From: CAKSQF01 sp051867925
GTDB taxonomy: Bacteria > Bacillota > Clostridia > Oscillospirales > CAG-272
Assembly: GCA_051867925.1 (NCBI GenBank)
Contig: JBJDZI010000094.1
Location: forward strand, 50,926 to 114,925
Reading direction: 5' to 3'
Length of the DNA: 64,000 bases
Positions 35,268 through 43,655 of the stretch are shown here, in pieces; position 1 is the first letter of the stretch; every line of letters begins with the position of its first letter. Both the position numbers and the translations under genes were made by a program. The notes below the pieces were generated by a model. The model was not told the origin of the DNA and did no database searches. It saw nothing but the letters and a program-made list of their open reading frames with translations.

Positions 35268-36071
35268 CTATAGTTTTGCTGATTTGCACTCGGTGATTCC
35301 GATGGCGGCAGCCATTGCACCCCGCAGACCTTTAGTGGCGCGATGGGAATGATAGAGAAAAGGGGAGCAACAGGTGCAATCGGCAGCGATGTCAATTTGG
35401 TCGGCAGAGATCCCCGCCTCCGTTAGAAGTGCGCAGTTCATCCCCACTAAATCGGCGTACAATGCGCCTCCCCGACGGCGAATGTGCGCATCGGCAAAGG
35501 CGGCACCGCGCAGAGTGCTGACGGCATCCACGAAATCGCTCTGCACCTCAAAACAGCAATCGTGAATGCAAGCGCCGATCGCCACGCGGATATGCGCAAG
35601 CGACGCTCCCAGCCGAAGCATTTCGGCAACGGCGCTTTGCACAATGGAGCCGACGGTTCCCCGCCAGCCTGCATGTACGGCGGCGATCACCCCCGCCTCG
35701 GCATCCGCCAAAAGGATAGGCACGCAGTCTGCGGTCTTGACCACCAGCGTTACCCCGGGGCGATCGGTGACGAATCCGTCACAGTCGTCAAAGCATCTGC
35801 CCCGATCCGCCTCGGTGACATAGCGCACGCGGGCAGAATGGATCTGATGCGCCGACACGCGGGATGCGGGATCCAGCCCCAGTGCAGAGAAAAAGATGCG
35901 GTAGTTCTCCGCCACATTGGCTTCGCTGTCTCCCGTGTTGACAGTGAAATTCATCGACGCCAGATGCTCAAGGGTGCTGACTCCGCCCGTACGGGTGGAA
36001 AAGCCGTGGGGAATGGCGATAGTATCGGAGGCGGCGAAAATCAGCGCACCGTGATTGCGAAAGTAGAACAT
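35268..36071 (-). CDS. pgeF: Polyphenol oxidase / purine nucleoside phosphorylase, YfiH (PgeF) family
   Basis: 267 aa, YfiH/DUF152 family. Conserved metal ligands appear in VSAHQIHSARVRYV (His), KTADCVPILLAD (Cys) and AAVHAGWRGTVG (His). In this family the protein acts as an adenosine/purine nucleoside phosphorylase or a peptidoglycan-editing factor; both activities have been reported for relatives. It is the last gene of the rex-dnaD-dnaI run, but a 10-bp hairpin (36103-36128) lies between it and dnaI. Confidence 0.9.
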   Translation of the reverse strand: MFYFRNHGALIFAASDTIAIPHGFSTRTGGVSTLEHLASMNFTVNTGDSEANVAENYRIFFSALGLDPASRVSAHQIHSARVRYVTEADRGRCFDDCDGFVTDRPGVTLVVKTADCVPILLADAEAGVIAAVHAGWRGTVGSIVQSAVAEMLRLGASLAHIRVAIGACIHDCCFEVQSDFVDAVSTLRGAAFADAHIRRRGGALYADLVGMNCALLTEAGISADQIDIAADCTCCSPFLYHSHRATKGLRGAMAAAIGITECKSAKL

Positions 36072-36102
36072 AAAGGCTCCTATCGGAAAAATGGGATCAA
36101 AC

Positions 36103-36128
36103 GGGGGACTTCCAAGCAGAAGTCCCCC
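36103..36128. terminator. Hairpin between dnaI-like gene and pgeF
   Basis: GGGGGACTTC and GAAGTCCCCC form a perfect 10-bp stem. No U-tract on the minus strand, so it may be an mRNA processing or stability structure instead. Confidence 0.4.
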
Positions 36129-36152
36129 AATATGGATGCAGTACGCCCAGAA

Positions 36153-37130
36153 TCAGTTCAGTCCGATCTTTTGCAGGCGCACGTCGCGCCCTTCGAAGCG
36201 CATCACCGTGTACTCGCCGAACAGACGGGAGGCGATGCGATCGGTATATCGGGAGCGGATCTCATCGGGCGTCAGATTGGTACTGATGATGGTCGGACGG
36301 CAGGCGACGATACGGGTGTTGATCAGGTTATACAGCACGCTGACGGTGAAACTGTTGGACAGCTCCGCCCCCAGATCGTCTATGACCAGCAGGTCGCAGG
36401 TCAGATAGCGGGAGGTGTCGGCAACCGAAGCGGTGAGACTTCTGCCAAATCGTTCCGCCTCAAAAGCGGAGAGCAGATTGGGCGCAGACTCGTAAAGCAC
36501 ATCAAAACCCTTCAGCACCACTTCGCCTGCAATGGCGGTGGAGAGATGAGTCTTGCCAAGTCCCGTCCCGCCGCAAAAGAGCAGACTTTCTCGGGTATCT
36601 TGGTCAAAACGGTCAGCAAATCGGCGGCAGATATCCAGATAATTCTGCATTACCCGATAAACCCGGGGATCGTGACGGTAATATTCCAGGCTGAAAGTGT
36701 CAAACCGCTGGGTTTCAAACAGATGGGAGAGTCCCGCCCGCTTCATCCCCGCTTCGCTGAGTGCCGCCTTCAGACAGCCGCACATTTTCTGCCCGACGTA
36801 GCCCGTGTCTTTGCAGACGGGACAGTTGAACTTCGGAACATCGTAGTCGGTGGGATAGCCGGCGCGCCGCAGACATGCGTCGCGCTGGGCTTGCAGATCC
36901 AGATTGTCCAGCCGAATGTTTTCCAGCCGCTCGGACAGACCTTCCTTACCCTTGGCGATCTCGTCCATGATCATCAGACCTGTGCGGGAAAGTTCAAAGT
37001 CGATCTGCTCCACCTCGGGCAGATCGGCGTACAGCTCCCACCGACGGGCGTCGGCTGATTCGATCGCCGCCTGACGGCGGACATCCATCTGTCTGCGAAC
37101 TTCCGCGAACAGTTCCTTGTTGTATCCCAT
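36153..37130 (-). CDS. DnaI/DnaC-like helicase loader ATPase
   Basis: 325 aa. N-terminal helical region (about 1-85), a zinc-binding cluster CPVCKDTGYVGQKMCGC (about 95-115), and an AAA+ ATPase domain with Walker A CGGTGLGKTHL, Walker B LLVIDDLGAE and sensor region ISTNLTPDEIRSRYTDRIASRL. The set matches the loader that places the replicative helicase at origins and restart sites. The gene lies 42 bp after the DnaD-like gene, the usual primosome pair in clostridia. Confidence 0.92.
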   Translation of the reverse strand: MGYNKELFAEVRRQMDVRRQAAIESADARRWELYADLPEVEQIDFELSRTGLMIMDEIAKGKEGLSERLENIRLDNLDLQAQRDACLRRAGYPTDYDVPKFNCPVCKDTGYVGQKMCGCLKAALSEAGMKRAGLSHLFETQRFDTFSLEYYRHDPRVYRVMQNYLDICRRFADRFDQDTRESLLFCGGTGLGKTHLSTAIAGEVVLKGFDVLYESAPNLLSAFEAERFGRSLTASVADTSRYLTCDLLVIDDLGAELSNSFTVSVLYNLINTRIVACRPTIISTNLTPDEIRSRYTDRIASRLFGEYTVMRFEGRDVRLQKIGLN

Positions 37131-37172
37131 AATCGTTCTCCTTTACGAAGAAATTCGGAAAATTTTGAATCC

Positions 37173-38339
37173 TCAGCTACCCTCGTGCAGTGCGAGACTG
37201 CGCTTGAGTGCCGCCTCAAAAAACTCATCGGTGGCAAAGCTGTTGTTGGGTGCCCCCGCCGCGCGGGTCTCCTTCTTCTGCTTGTATTCCTCCATCGCCG
37301 CTCTCACCTGATCGGCAGTGACATAGCCTGCCTCTTTCCAATTGGACAGGACTTTGTTGATATAGGGCATCGACGGCGCGCCCGTAGCGTCCACCGACAC
37401 CTCGTAGGCGATCTTCAGCATCTCGGGCTTGACGCTCCACTTCACCCATTGCGCCAAAAACCTGCTCTCCCGATCGGTGAAGGAGCGCTTTCCCGCCCCC
37501 GACAGAGTGCGATAGTAGCCGCCCAACTCTGCCGCCGCTTCGAGCTGCCCCAAACGGTCGCCGAGGGCGTCCACATTGTCGATTCCCTCGTTATACAGCG
37601 AGCGTGCCAGTTTATCCAGATAAGGAACGCTGACTTTGCCGATCTTTCTGCAGTAATAGCAGAGCAGTAATATGTATTCACAGTCGAGACGGAAATATTC
37701 GGTCAGCGCCATGATCTTGTTGATCTCGGTGGGATTGAACAGTTTTCCGAAAATGTTCTGACACTCGTCGATCATGCCCGACAGTTCGCCGTTTTCAGCA
37801 AAAATGCGATTGATCTCCTCGGCGGTGTAGTGGGGCATTCCGTCGTCACTGCGGACGATGGTCACGCTGGCTTTTGGGGATTGGGACTTGGCAGGGGATG
37901 TCGCGTCAGTCGCAGAAGTTTCCGCAGGCACGCCCTTATCGGCGGTATCCATTGCCGCGTCCTCAGCCGTATCGCCGTTCCCATCACCGATCGGCGCGGC
38001 TGTCGAAGTGGCAGAGCCCGCAGACTCTGCCTCCTCCGCAGACTCGACTTTTTTCGGCAATGCAGGCAGAGCACCCGCTTCGGGTGCGGACTTCAGTTCG
38101 CTCTTTTTCAGCACACCTGCGCCCCGCCAAAACTCTAGCGCACCCTGCACGGCGGCGGGATCCAGTCCCAGCCGCTCTGCCACTTCGGACTTATCGAAGG
38201 CAGCACGGGTAGCGGCATCGCCAAGCGAAAGCAATACCTTCAGCTCTACCTCGCCCGCCACATTCAGCCGCTCCAGCACGGCGGCGGGGAGCGTCAGCGC
38301 ATCGGTTCCGTAGAGCAGATCAATCTTCAGTTTCTTCAT
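37173..38339 (-). CDS. DnaD-domain primosome protein
   Basis: 388 aa. N-terminal winged-helix part (about 1-85), a low-complexity Ala/Glu/Ser linker (about 90-165), and two DnaD/DnaB_2 helical domains (about 175-250 and 285-360) with LTEYFRLDCEYILLLCYYCRKIG and MPYINKVLSNWKEAGYVT. The C-terminal IxxxLxxWxxxGxxT form is the DNA-binding mark of the family. It helps remodel DNA at replication start. The start lies 20 bp inside the end of rex, so translation is coupled to the redox repressor. Confidence 0.9.
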   Translation of the reverse strand: MKKLKIDLLYGTDALTLPAAVLERLNVAGEVELKVLLSLGDAATRAAFDKSEVAERLGLDPAAVQGALEFWRGAGVLKKSELKSAPEAGALPALPKKVESAEEAESAGSATSTAAPIGDGNGDTAEDAAMDTADKGVPAETSATDATSPAKSQSPKASVTIVRSDDGMPHYTAEEINRIFAENGELSGMIDECQNIFGKLFNPTEINKIMALTEYFRLDCEYILLLCYYCRKIGKVSVPYLDKLARSLYNEGIDNVDALGDRLGQLEAAAELGGYYRTLSGAGKRSFTDRESRFLAQWVKWSVKPEMLKIAYEVSVDATGAPSMPYINKVLSNWKEAGYVTADQVRAAMEEYKQKKETRAAGAPNNSFATDEFFEAALKRSLALHEGS

Positions 38340-38985
38340 TTTCCTGTTCCTTTGCGTGAATCTCGTAACAGAGGGTCATCAAAAGATCGCCTAAATGGAC
38401 GTTCTCCACCGATACATTCTCGGGAGCGTCCAGTTCTTCTCCGGTAAAATTCCAGATGCCCTTCACGCCCAGCAGAGAGAGTTGCTCCGCACTTCTGCGG
38501 GCTTGGGTTCTGGGGACTGCCAGCGCCGCAATGGAGGGATGCCATTGACGACAGCAATCGGCAAGCTGACTGATGGGAAGCACGGTGTACTCTCCCACTT
38601 CGGTACCGATCACGTCGGGATCGCTGTCGAAGATTCCCTTCAGATGAACGCCCCGTCCCACGAATGTGGTGCCTGTGGCAAGGGCTCTGCCCATATTGCC
38701 CGCGCCCACGATGATGGCGGAGTAGGACTCACCCACACCGAGGATATCTCCGATGGCTTTATATAGATTCTTCACATTGTATCCGTAGCCCTGCTGACCG
38801 AAGCCGCCGAAGCAGTTCAGATCCTGACGGATCTGAGAGGCGGTGACATTCATCAGCCGCGCCAGTTCTCCCGAGCTGATCCGCAGGATATCCTGAGAGA
38901 GCAGTTCCCGCAGATAGCGGTAATAGCGGGGCAGGCGACCGATGACCGCCTTGGATACGGGTGTGGTTGTATTCTTGTTTTGCAT
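38320..38985 (-). CDS. rex: Redox-sensing transcriptional repressor Rex
   Basis: 221 aa. Winged-helix DNA-binding domain (about 1-80: GRLPRYYRYLRELL, ISSGELARLMNVTASQIRQDLNCFG), and a Rossmann NADH-binding domain with VGAGNMGRAL and the C-terminal swapped helix. Rex binds DNA when NADH/NAD+ is low and releases it when NADH rises, and controls fermentation genes. First gene of the primosome run. Confidence 0.96.
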   Translation of the reverse strand: MQNKNTTTPVSKAVIGRLPRYYRYLRELLSQDILRISSGELARLMNVTASQIRQDLNCFGGFGQQGYGYNVKNLYKAIGDILGVGESYSAIIVGAGNMGRALATGTTFVGRGVHLKGIFDSDPDVIGTEVGEYTVLPISQLADCCRQWHPSIAALAVPRTQARRSAEQLSLLGVKGIWNFTGEELDAPENVSVENVHLGDLLMTLCYEIHAKEQENEETED

Positions 38986-39240
38986 GAAATGACTCCGAAT
39001 GGTAATTTCTTGATACGATACAGCGGTGCGCGGTTGGATGAGCGCAACCGTCCAAAGCGGGGACGGTTCCCCGTCCTTGCGAGTATTGGGCGTGCGCAGG
39101 ATCGCGTCGTGATTAAAAAGTTCTTTCGGCGGCGCAAGAATTGTGCCGCTTTAGCAAAAGTTCCGGGAGGTGTCGGAACCTTCCTCCGGGAAGGTTCCGA
39201 CCGGCTTGGGAGCAGAGTTACGCCCGAAGCCCCAATTCAA
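38986..39240. repeat. Rex upstream region with family 2 element, copy 4
   Basis: 255 bp between icd and rex. GGCGCAAGAATTGTGCC hairpin (39131-39147), CCGGGAGG (39163-39170), then a 13-bp perfect hairpin GTCGGAACCTTCC/GGAAGGTTCCGAC (39172-39184 with 39189-39201), then CTTGGGAGC. Same order of parts as at 6054, 6302 and 24405. No gene and no clear Rex operator seen. Confidence 0.55.
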
Positions 39241-40407
39241 TCAAAGATTCTTCAGGGTTTCCATTACATATGCGGCAAATTCGGCGCAGGTGCAGCCGGT
39301 GTCGCGACCGGTAATGGTCAGTTTCTTCTCCTCGAACATACAGATGTCCAGCGCGCGTGCCAGTTTGTCGGACTCTGCCTGATAGCCGATGTGGGAGAGG
39401 AGCAGAACGGTAGCGCGGAGCATGGAGCAAGGATCGGCGTACTGCGCTCTTCCCTCCTTCACCATTCTGGGTGCAGAACCGTGGATGGCTTCGAACATCG
39501 CGTACTTCTTGCCGATGTTGGCAGAGCCTGCGGTGCCTACACCGCCCTGGAACTCAGCCGCTTCGTCGGTGATAATGTCGCCGTACAGATTGGGCAGGAT
39601 GAAGACCTTGAAATCACGGCGACGCTTTTCGTCCACCAGTTTGGCGGTCATAATGTCGATGAACCACTCGTCGGTGGTAATTTCGGGATATTCCTTCGCC
39701 ATCTCTTCGCACAGGCGCAGGAACTTGCCGTCTGTGGTCTTAATCACATTGGCCTTGGTGACGATGGACACGCGGTTCTTGCCGTTGGCGCGGGCGTACT
39801 CGAATGCAAGACGGGCGATTCGATTGGTACCCTCGGTGGTGGTCACCACAAAATCCATGCCCAGATCCTCGGTCACGTGAATACCCTTGGAGCCGACTGC
39901 GTAACCGCCCTCGGTATTTTCACGGAAGAAGGTCCAGTCGATGCCCTGCTCGGGAACCGATACGGGGCGCACGTTGGCGTACAGATCCAGTTCTTTGCGC
40001 ATGGCAACGTTGGCAGACTCAATATTAGGCCAAGGATCGCCGGCGCGAGGCGTGGTGGTGGGTCCCTTCAGAATGACGTTGCAGGATTTCAGTTCTGCCA
40101 GAACGTCGTCAGGGATAGCTTTCATATGAGCAACGCGGTTCTCGATGGTCAAACCGTCGATGACTTTGAAGACGATCTTGCCCTTCCCCACCTCGTCAGC
40201 CAGCATTTCGGTCAGAACGGTCTGTGCCGCCGCGGTAATGGTGGGGCCAATGCCGTCGCCGCCGCAAATGCCGATGACGATCTGTTCCTTCTTGGAATAA
40301 TCCACCGCGTCGCCTGCGGCGTTGATGCGGTCTACCCGATCCAGCTGCTCGGCAAGCAGTTTCTTAAAATGTTCGGCGGCAGCCTCGATTTGTGCTTCGT
40401 ATTTCAT
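39241..40407 (-). CDS. icd: Isocitrate dehydrogenase (isocitrate/isopropylmalate dehydrogenase family)
   Basis: 388 aa. Converts isocitrate to 2-oxoglutarate and CO2. Family marks: GICGGDGIGPTIT at the nucleotide end, LKGPTTTPRAG near residue 115, the Arg cluster, FRENTEGGYAVGSKGI, and the Mg2+-binding GDIITDEAAEFQGGVGTAG with EAIHGSAPR. The N-terminal helix (EAAAEHFKKLLAEQLDR) is the type found in clostridial members. NAD or NADP preference cannot be set from sequence by eye. The gene is preceded by a promoter-like site and an 8-bp inverted repeat. Confidence 0.88.
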   Translation of the reverse strand: MKYEAQIEAAAEHFKKLLAEQLDRVDRINAAGDAVDYSKKEQIVIGICGGDGIGPTITAAAQTVLTEMLADEVGKGKIVFKVIDGLTIENRVAHMKAIPDDVLAELKSCNVILKGPTTTPRAGDPWPNIESANVAMRKELDLYANVRPVSVPEQGIDWTFFRENTEGGYAVGSKGIHVTEDLGMDFVVTTTEGTNRIARLAFEYARANGKNRVSIVTKANVIKTTDGKFLRLCEEMAKEYPEITTDEWFIDIMTAKLVDEKRRRDFKVFILPNLYGDIITDEAAEFQGGVGTAGSANIGKKYAMFEAIHGSAPRMVKEGRAQYADPCSMLRATVLLLSHIGYQAESDKLARALDICMFEEKKLTITGRDTGCTCAEFAAYVMETLKNL

Positions 40408-40445
40408 TGTTTGGTTTCTCCTTTGGATGTTGTGATGTATCGTCT

Positions 40446-40463
40446 CGATCGGAGTTCCGATCG
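40446..40463. promoter_or_regulatory. Inverted repeat operator candidate before icd
   Basis: CGATCGGA-GT-TCCGATCG, perfect 8-bp arms, just downstream of the likely icd -10. Position fits a repressor site. Confidence 0.5.
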
Positions 40464-40464
40464 G

Positions 40465-40494
40465 AGTAAACTTTTGATTTGTCTATTTTGTCAA
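40465..40494 (-). promoter_or_regulatory. Possible icd promoter
   Basis: On the minus strand TTGACA (40489-40494), 18-bp spacer, TTTACT (40465-40470). Confidence 0.5.
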
Positions 40495-40778
40495 ATATAT
40501 TCGTTGGGATTTTTCTGCGGAAAATCCTTGGACTATTCCACATTTTCCACAGGGTTTTCCACAGGTAATTGCGAAAAATCAGTCGAAAACAGGCATTCTT
40601 TTCATTTTCGACCGTTTTTTCGGTGTCAAACTACCCGAAATCCGCTGAAAGCAGGTGAAAGTTTTCCACACCCCTCTATGGGGAATATTCATTGCAACTT
40701 GATTCGAAATCAGCCGATTCTCCCTGTCAGGCAGTCGATTTTCCATCAAAACTTTCGTCATTTTTGCCGTATCACACT

Positions 40779-41795
40779 TTAGAATACCGACTTGCCCGAG
40801 GTGGCTTTGGCATTCAGCGAAGCATCGGCAAAATGTCCCGCCTGCGCCTCAAAATAGCCTTGGGCGGCGATCATGGCGGCGTTGTCGCCACAGAGATGTT
40901 TGGGGGTCAGACAAAGTCTGATTCCCTTTTTTCCGGCAAAATTCGACACGGCGGCGCGCAAATGGGAGTTTGCCGCCACACCGCCCGCCAAAACCAGCGT
41001 TTCGTATTGATATTCCTCGTATGCGCCCGCCAGTTGCTTGACGATGGAACGGGTGACCGTGCGGGTAAAGGAAGCGGCAACATCTTCGGGGATGAGGTCG
41101 ATGCCCTTCTGCTTTTGTCCGTTGGCGTAGTTGAGGACGGCGGTCTTCAGCCCGCTGAAGCTGAAATCCAGACTGCCGTCGATGGCGGCAGAGGGGAGTT
41201 TGATGGCTTCGGGATCACCCAAAGCCGCCAGCCGATCCATCTCAGCCCCGCCGGGATAGGGGAGTCCCAGCACGCGGGCAACCTTATCAAAGGCTTCGCC
41301 TACCGCATCGTCGCGGGTGCGGCTGACCGGGATAAACTCCGTGGGGGACTTGACATAAGTCAGCGAGGTATGTCCGCCCGACGCGATCAGCGCGAAAAAG
41401 GGCGCGTTCAGTTCGGGGAAAGCAAGATACGCCGCCGCCGCGTGCCCCTTCACATGGTTCACGGGGATGAGGGGCTTTTTCCATGCAGAGGCAAGCCCTT
41501 TGGCAAAGTTGACACCTACCAGCAGTGCGCCGATCAGCCCGGGGGAGGCGGTGACGGCAATAGCGTCGATCCCGTCGCGGGTAACGCCCGCGTGTTCCAG
41601 CGCCAATTTGGTCAGCGAGGAGATCGCCTCGGTATGGGCGCGGGATGCAATCTCGGGAACTACGCCGCCGTAGAGGGCGTGGGTCGCCACCTGAGTGGCT
41701 ACCTCGGAGGAGAGGATGCGGCGGGTGTCCTCGCGCATCTCCACCACCGCTACGGCGGTCTCGTCACAAGAGGATTCAAATGCAAGAATAATCAT
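40779..41795 (-). CDS. tsaD: tRNA t6A synthase subunit TsaD
   Basis: 338 aa. Transfers threonylcarbamoyl to A37 of ANN-decoding tRNAs. N-terminal LAFESSCDETAVAVVE, metal-binding NHVKGHAAAA (His pair), ASGGHTSLTYV, ALIASGG, GGVAANSHLRAAV and LCGDNAAMIA match the Kae1/TsaD family. Full length. Last gene of the operon that starts with dCMP deaminase; rimI two genes upstream is the usual neighbour, but tsaB and tsaE are not here. Confidence 0.96.
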   Translation of the reverse strand: MIILAFESSCDETAVAVVEMREDTRRILSSEVATQVATHALYGGVVPEIASRAHTEAISSLTKLALEHAGVTRDGIDAIAVTASPGLIGALLVGVNFAKGLASAWKKPLIPVNHVKGHAAAAYLAFPELNAPFFALIASGGHTSLTYVKSPTEFIPVSRTRDDAVGEAFDKVARVLGLPYPGGAEMDRLAALGDPEAIKLPSAAIDGSLDFSFSGLKTAVLNYANGQKQKGIDLIPEDVAASFTRTVTRSIVKQLAGAYEEYQYETLVLAGGVAANSHLRAAVSNFAGKKGIRLCLTPKHLCGDNAAMIAAQGYFEAQAGHFADASLNAKATSGKSVF

Positions 41796-41821
41796 AAGTC
41801 AACGCTTTCGTTTCGAAAAAT

Positions 41822-42373
41822 TCAGCGGTACAACCGCTTTTTCTCCCAGTACAGATGCAGACAGGGGAACAGCAGAAGGGAAAAGACCCAATACGCCACG
41901 ATGTCCACCAGATAGGCGATCCACACGCCGAACAGTTCGGTCAGCGCATACTGCGGATAGAATAGAGTGGGCAGGTATCGGATATCGGGGATCAGCCACA
42001 GGAAAAAGGTGGGAATCAGACAGAAGATCGCATATGCTCCACCGCCGATCCACAGCCCGCCCTTCAGAAAGACTTTCAGATCACTGCCGAAACTGTAAGT
42101 TCTGTCGACGGTGGCAGACAGATAAGCAGTGCGCTGGATGGGGCTTTTAGCAAAGATGATCGCCAGTACCACGTAAAACAGGATCGCAAATACGGCAAAC
42201 AGGATGGCATCCACCAGCCTCTCCTTCGCCGCATTTCCCCGAGCCATTTCCACAAAGATCGGGCGCAACATCAGATTCACCGCAAAGGTGACGATCATGC
42301 AGATCACGTCTGCCGCTAAAAAGTACAGCAGATGCTCGGGCAGATTGCGTAGTAATTTTCTGGTTGCATCCAT
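41822..42373 (-). CDS. Hypothetical membrane protein
   Basis: 183 aa with four hydrophobic segments (about 14-38, 52-80, 105-130, 140-170) and a short Lys/Arg end EKKRLYR. No family recognised. It lies between rimI (15 bp) and tsaD (26 bp) in one operon. The ATG follows AACGGAGGAATCATT. Confidence 0.75.
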   Translation of the reverse strand: MDATRKLLRNLPEHLLYFLAADVICMIVTFAVNLMLRPIFVEMARGNAAKERLVDAILFAVFAILFYVVLAIIFAKSPIQRTAYLSATVDRTYSFGSDLKVFLKGGLWIGGGAYAIFCLIPTFFLWLIPDIRYLPTLFYPQYALTELFGVWIAYLVDIVAYWVFSLLLFPCLHLYWEKKRLYR

Positions 42374-42388
42374 AATGATTCCTCCGTT

Positions 42389-42841
42389 TTATCGGTTATC
42401 GTCGGCAAGGGACAGCATCATCAGGACGGCGTCCTCTCTCGGGCGGTCGTAATAGCCGCGGCGAAGTCCGATCCGCCGAAAGCCGAACTTTTCGTATAGC
42501 TTCTGCGCAGGCAGATTGGAGGCGCGCACCTCCAGATAGAACCGGGTGCAGTCACAGTTTTCCATCAGCGCCCGCAAGAGCCGACTGCCGATGCCCTGCC
42601 CTCTCACTGCAGGCGCCACACAGATGTCCGCGATCTCCCCCTCGGGCGGGATCAGATAGGCGATGACGAAGCCGACGATGTCCCCTTCCCGGCGGGCGGC
42701 AAGAGCGCGCACCACGGGGATCATCAGCGTTGCCGCCATGGCAGATTCCGACCAAGGGTCACTAAAGGAGATCTGCTCCAGTTCCATCAGACGGGGCAGA
42801 TCGGCAGGGGTGATCGGCGTAATCTCAATAGCACCGGTCAT
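42389..42841 (-). CDS. rimI: Ribosomal-protein-alanine N-acetyltransferase RimI
   Basis: 150 aa GNAT enzyme. The acetyl-CoA loop VAPAVRGQGIGSRLL (RxxGxG), N-terminal FSDPWSESAM and C-terminal LYEKFGFRRIGLRRGYY are typical of RimI, which acetylates the N-terminus of S18. Its start overlaps the upstream gene by 4 bp. The pairing with tsaD is conserved in many bacteria. Confidence 0.92.
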   Translation of the reverse strand: MTGAIEITPITPADLPRLMELEQISFSDPWSESAMAATLMIPVVRALAARREGDIVGFVIAYLIPPEGEIADICVAPAVRGQGIGSRLLRALMENCDCTRFYLEVRASNLPAQKLYEKFGFRRIGLRRGYYDRPREDAVLMMLSLADDNR

Positions 42842-43635
42842 GACGCGCTGCTCAGAATATCTTCCAGCGATTTGAGATAATCGTCGAAGTAAGCGGAATC
42901 TACTTTTACCAAGAAGGGATCGTCCAAAATCTTGGCGCCCTCGGGGCTGATGTAATAATTCCCGTCCTCATCGCCGTAAACGGTCAGATTCAGATAGAGC
43001 CAGCGATAGGTGTTCGAGGTCACGCGCAGAGTCAGTTTGATGTCCAGCGTATCCATCAGACCCGAATCGTACAGATCCTTATTGTCCTCGGCAAGGATCT
43101 CCTTCATCAGTTTGTCGGTCTTTTCGGCATTCAGCGTGTAGGTGGAAAAAGAAGTGGAACCGGGATTGCTGAAATAGATCTGCTCCCAATCAAAATCGGC
43201 ATAATCGGGCATCGTGACCGCATCGGGATTGTAGTAGATCTGACCGCCCACCGATTTGGCAGTGGTGAGCCATTCCGTAGCGGGGCGGAAATGCACCTTA
43301 TTCTCCTCATCCCGATAGCCGACCTGATAAAGCGGCCAACGGTCGCTTCTGGCGTAAGGATACTCCTCCCCTGCATTGGTCACCGCCTCAAAGCAGAAGG
43401 GCGCAGGGATATAGGTAATTCCCTTGGTCTCATCGGTATAGGTACCGTCTTTGGAATTGTAGACCAGCCACTCGGTATGCCACTCTTCCTCTGCGGTCAG
43501 CGCGTTATAGATGACGACGCCGACGGCGATGGCTGCCAGTACACCAAAGATAATGAGCCAAGGCAGTAACGTGCGGAAGGGCGGCAGACTACGGAATTTT
43601 TTCTGAATGGGTTTCTGATTTGCGGAATGTTTCAT
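42838..43635 (-). CDS. Hypothetical single-pass membrane protein
   Basis: 265 aa. A basic N-terminus (KPIQKKFRSL), one helix (about 27-50), then an extracellular-type domain rich in Tyr, Trp and Asp (TEEEWHTEWLVYNSKDG; YPYARSDRWPLYQVGY). No family recognised. It sits between dCMP deaminase and rimI and ends in an ATGA overlap with rimI, so it is part of the operon. Confidence 0.75.
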   Translation of the reverse strand: MKHSANQKPIQKKFRSLPPFRTLLPWLIIFGVLAAIAVGVVIYNALTAEEEWHTEWLVYNSKDGTYTDETKGITYIPAPFCFEAVTNAGEEYPYARSDRWPLYQVGYRDEENKVHFRPATEWLTTAKSVGGQIYYNPDAVTMPDYADFDWEQIYFSNPGSTSFSTYTLNAEKTDKLMKEILAEDNKDLYDSGLMDTLDIKLTLRVTSNTYRWLYLNLTVYGDEDGNYYISPEGAKILDDPFLVKVDSAYFDDYLKSLEDILSSAS

Positions 43636-43655
43636 AAATTATCCAAACTATAAGA

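Larger units (their letters stand above)
40408..40778. other. 371-bp intergenic region with DnaA-box-like sites
   Basis: AT-rich gap between tsaD and icd. It holds the icd promoter and operator (40446-40494) and three TTTTCCACA sites (40543-40551, 40555-40563, 40662-40670) that fit the DnaA box TTWTNCACA. A 60-codon open frame on the minus strand has no ribosome site and is not called. Confidence 0.6.

Noticed and set aside
40579..40761. 60-codon open frame on the minus strand in the tsaD-icd gap
   Set aside because: No ribosome site, composition unlike coding DNA, and it runs over the DnaA-box-like cluster.
40408..40778. Replication origin
   Set aside because: DnaA-box-like sites are present, but dnaA, dnaN, recF and gyr genes are absent and no unwinding repeats are seen; kept only as a site cluster.
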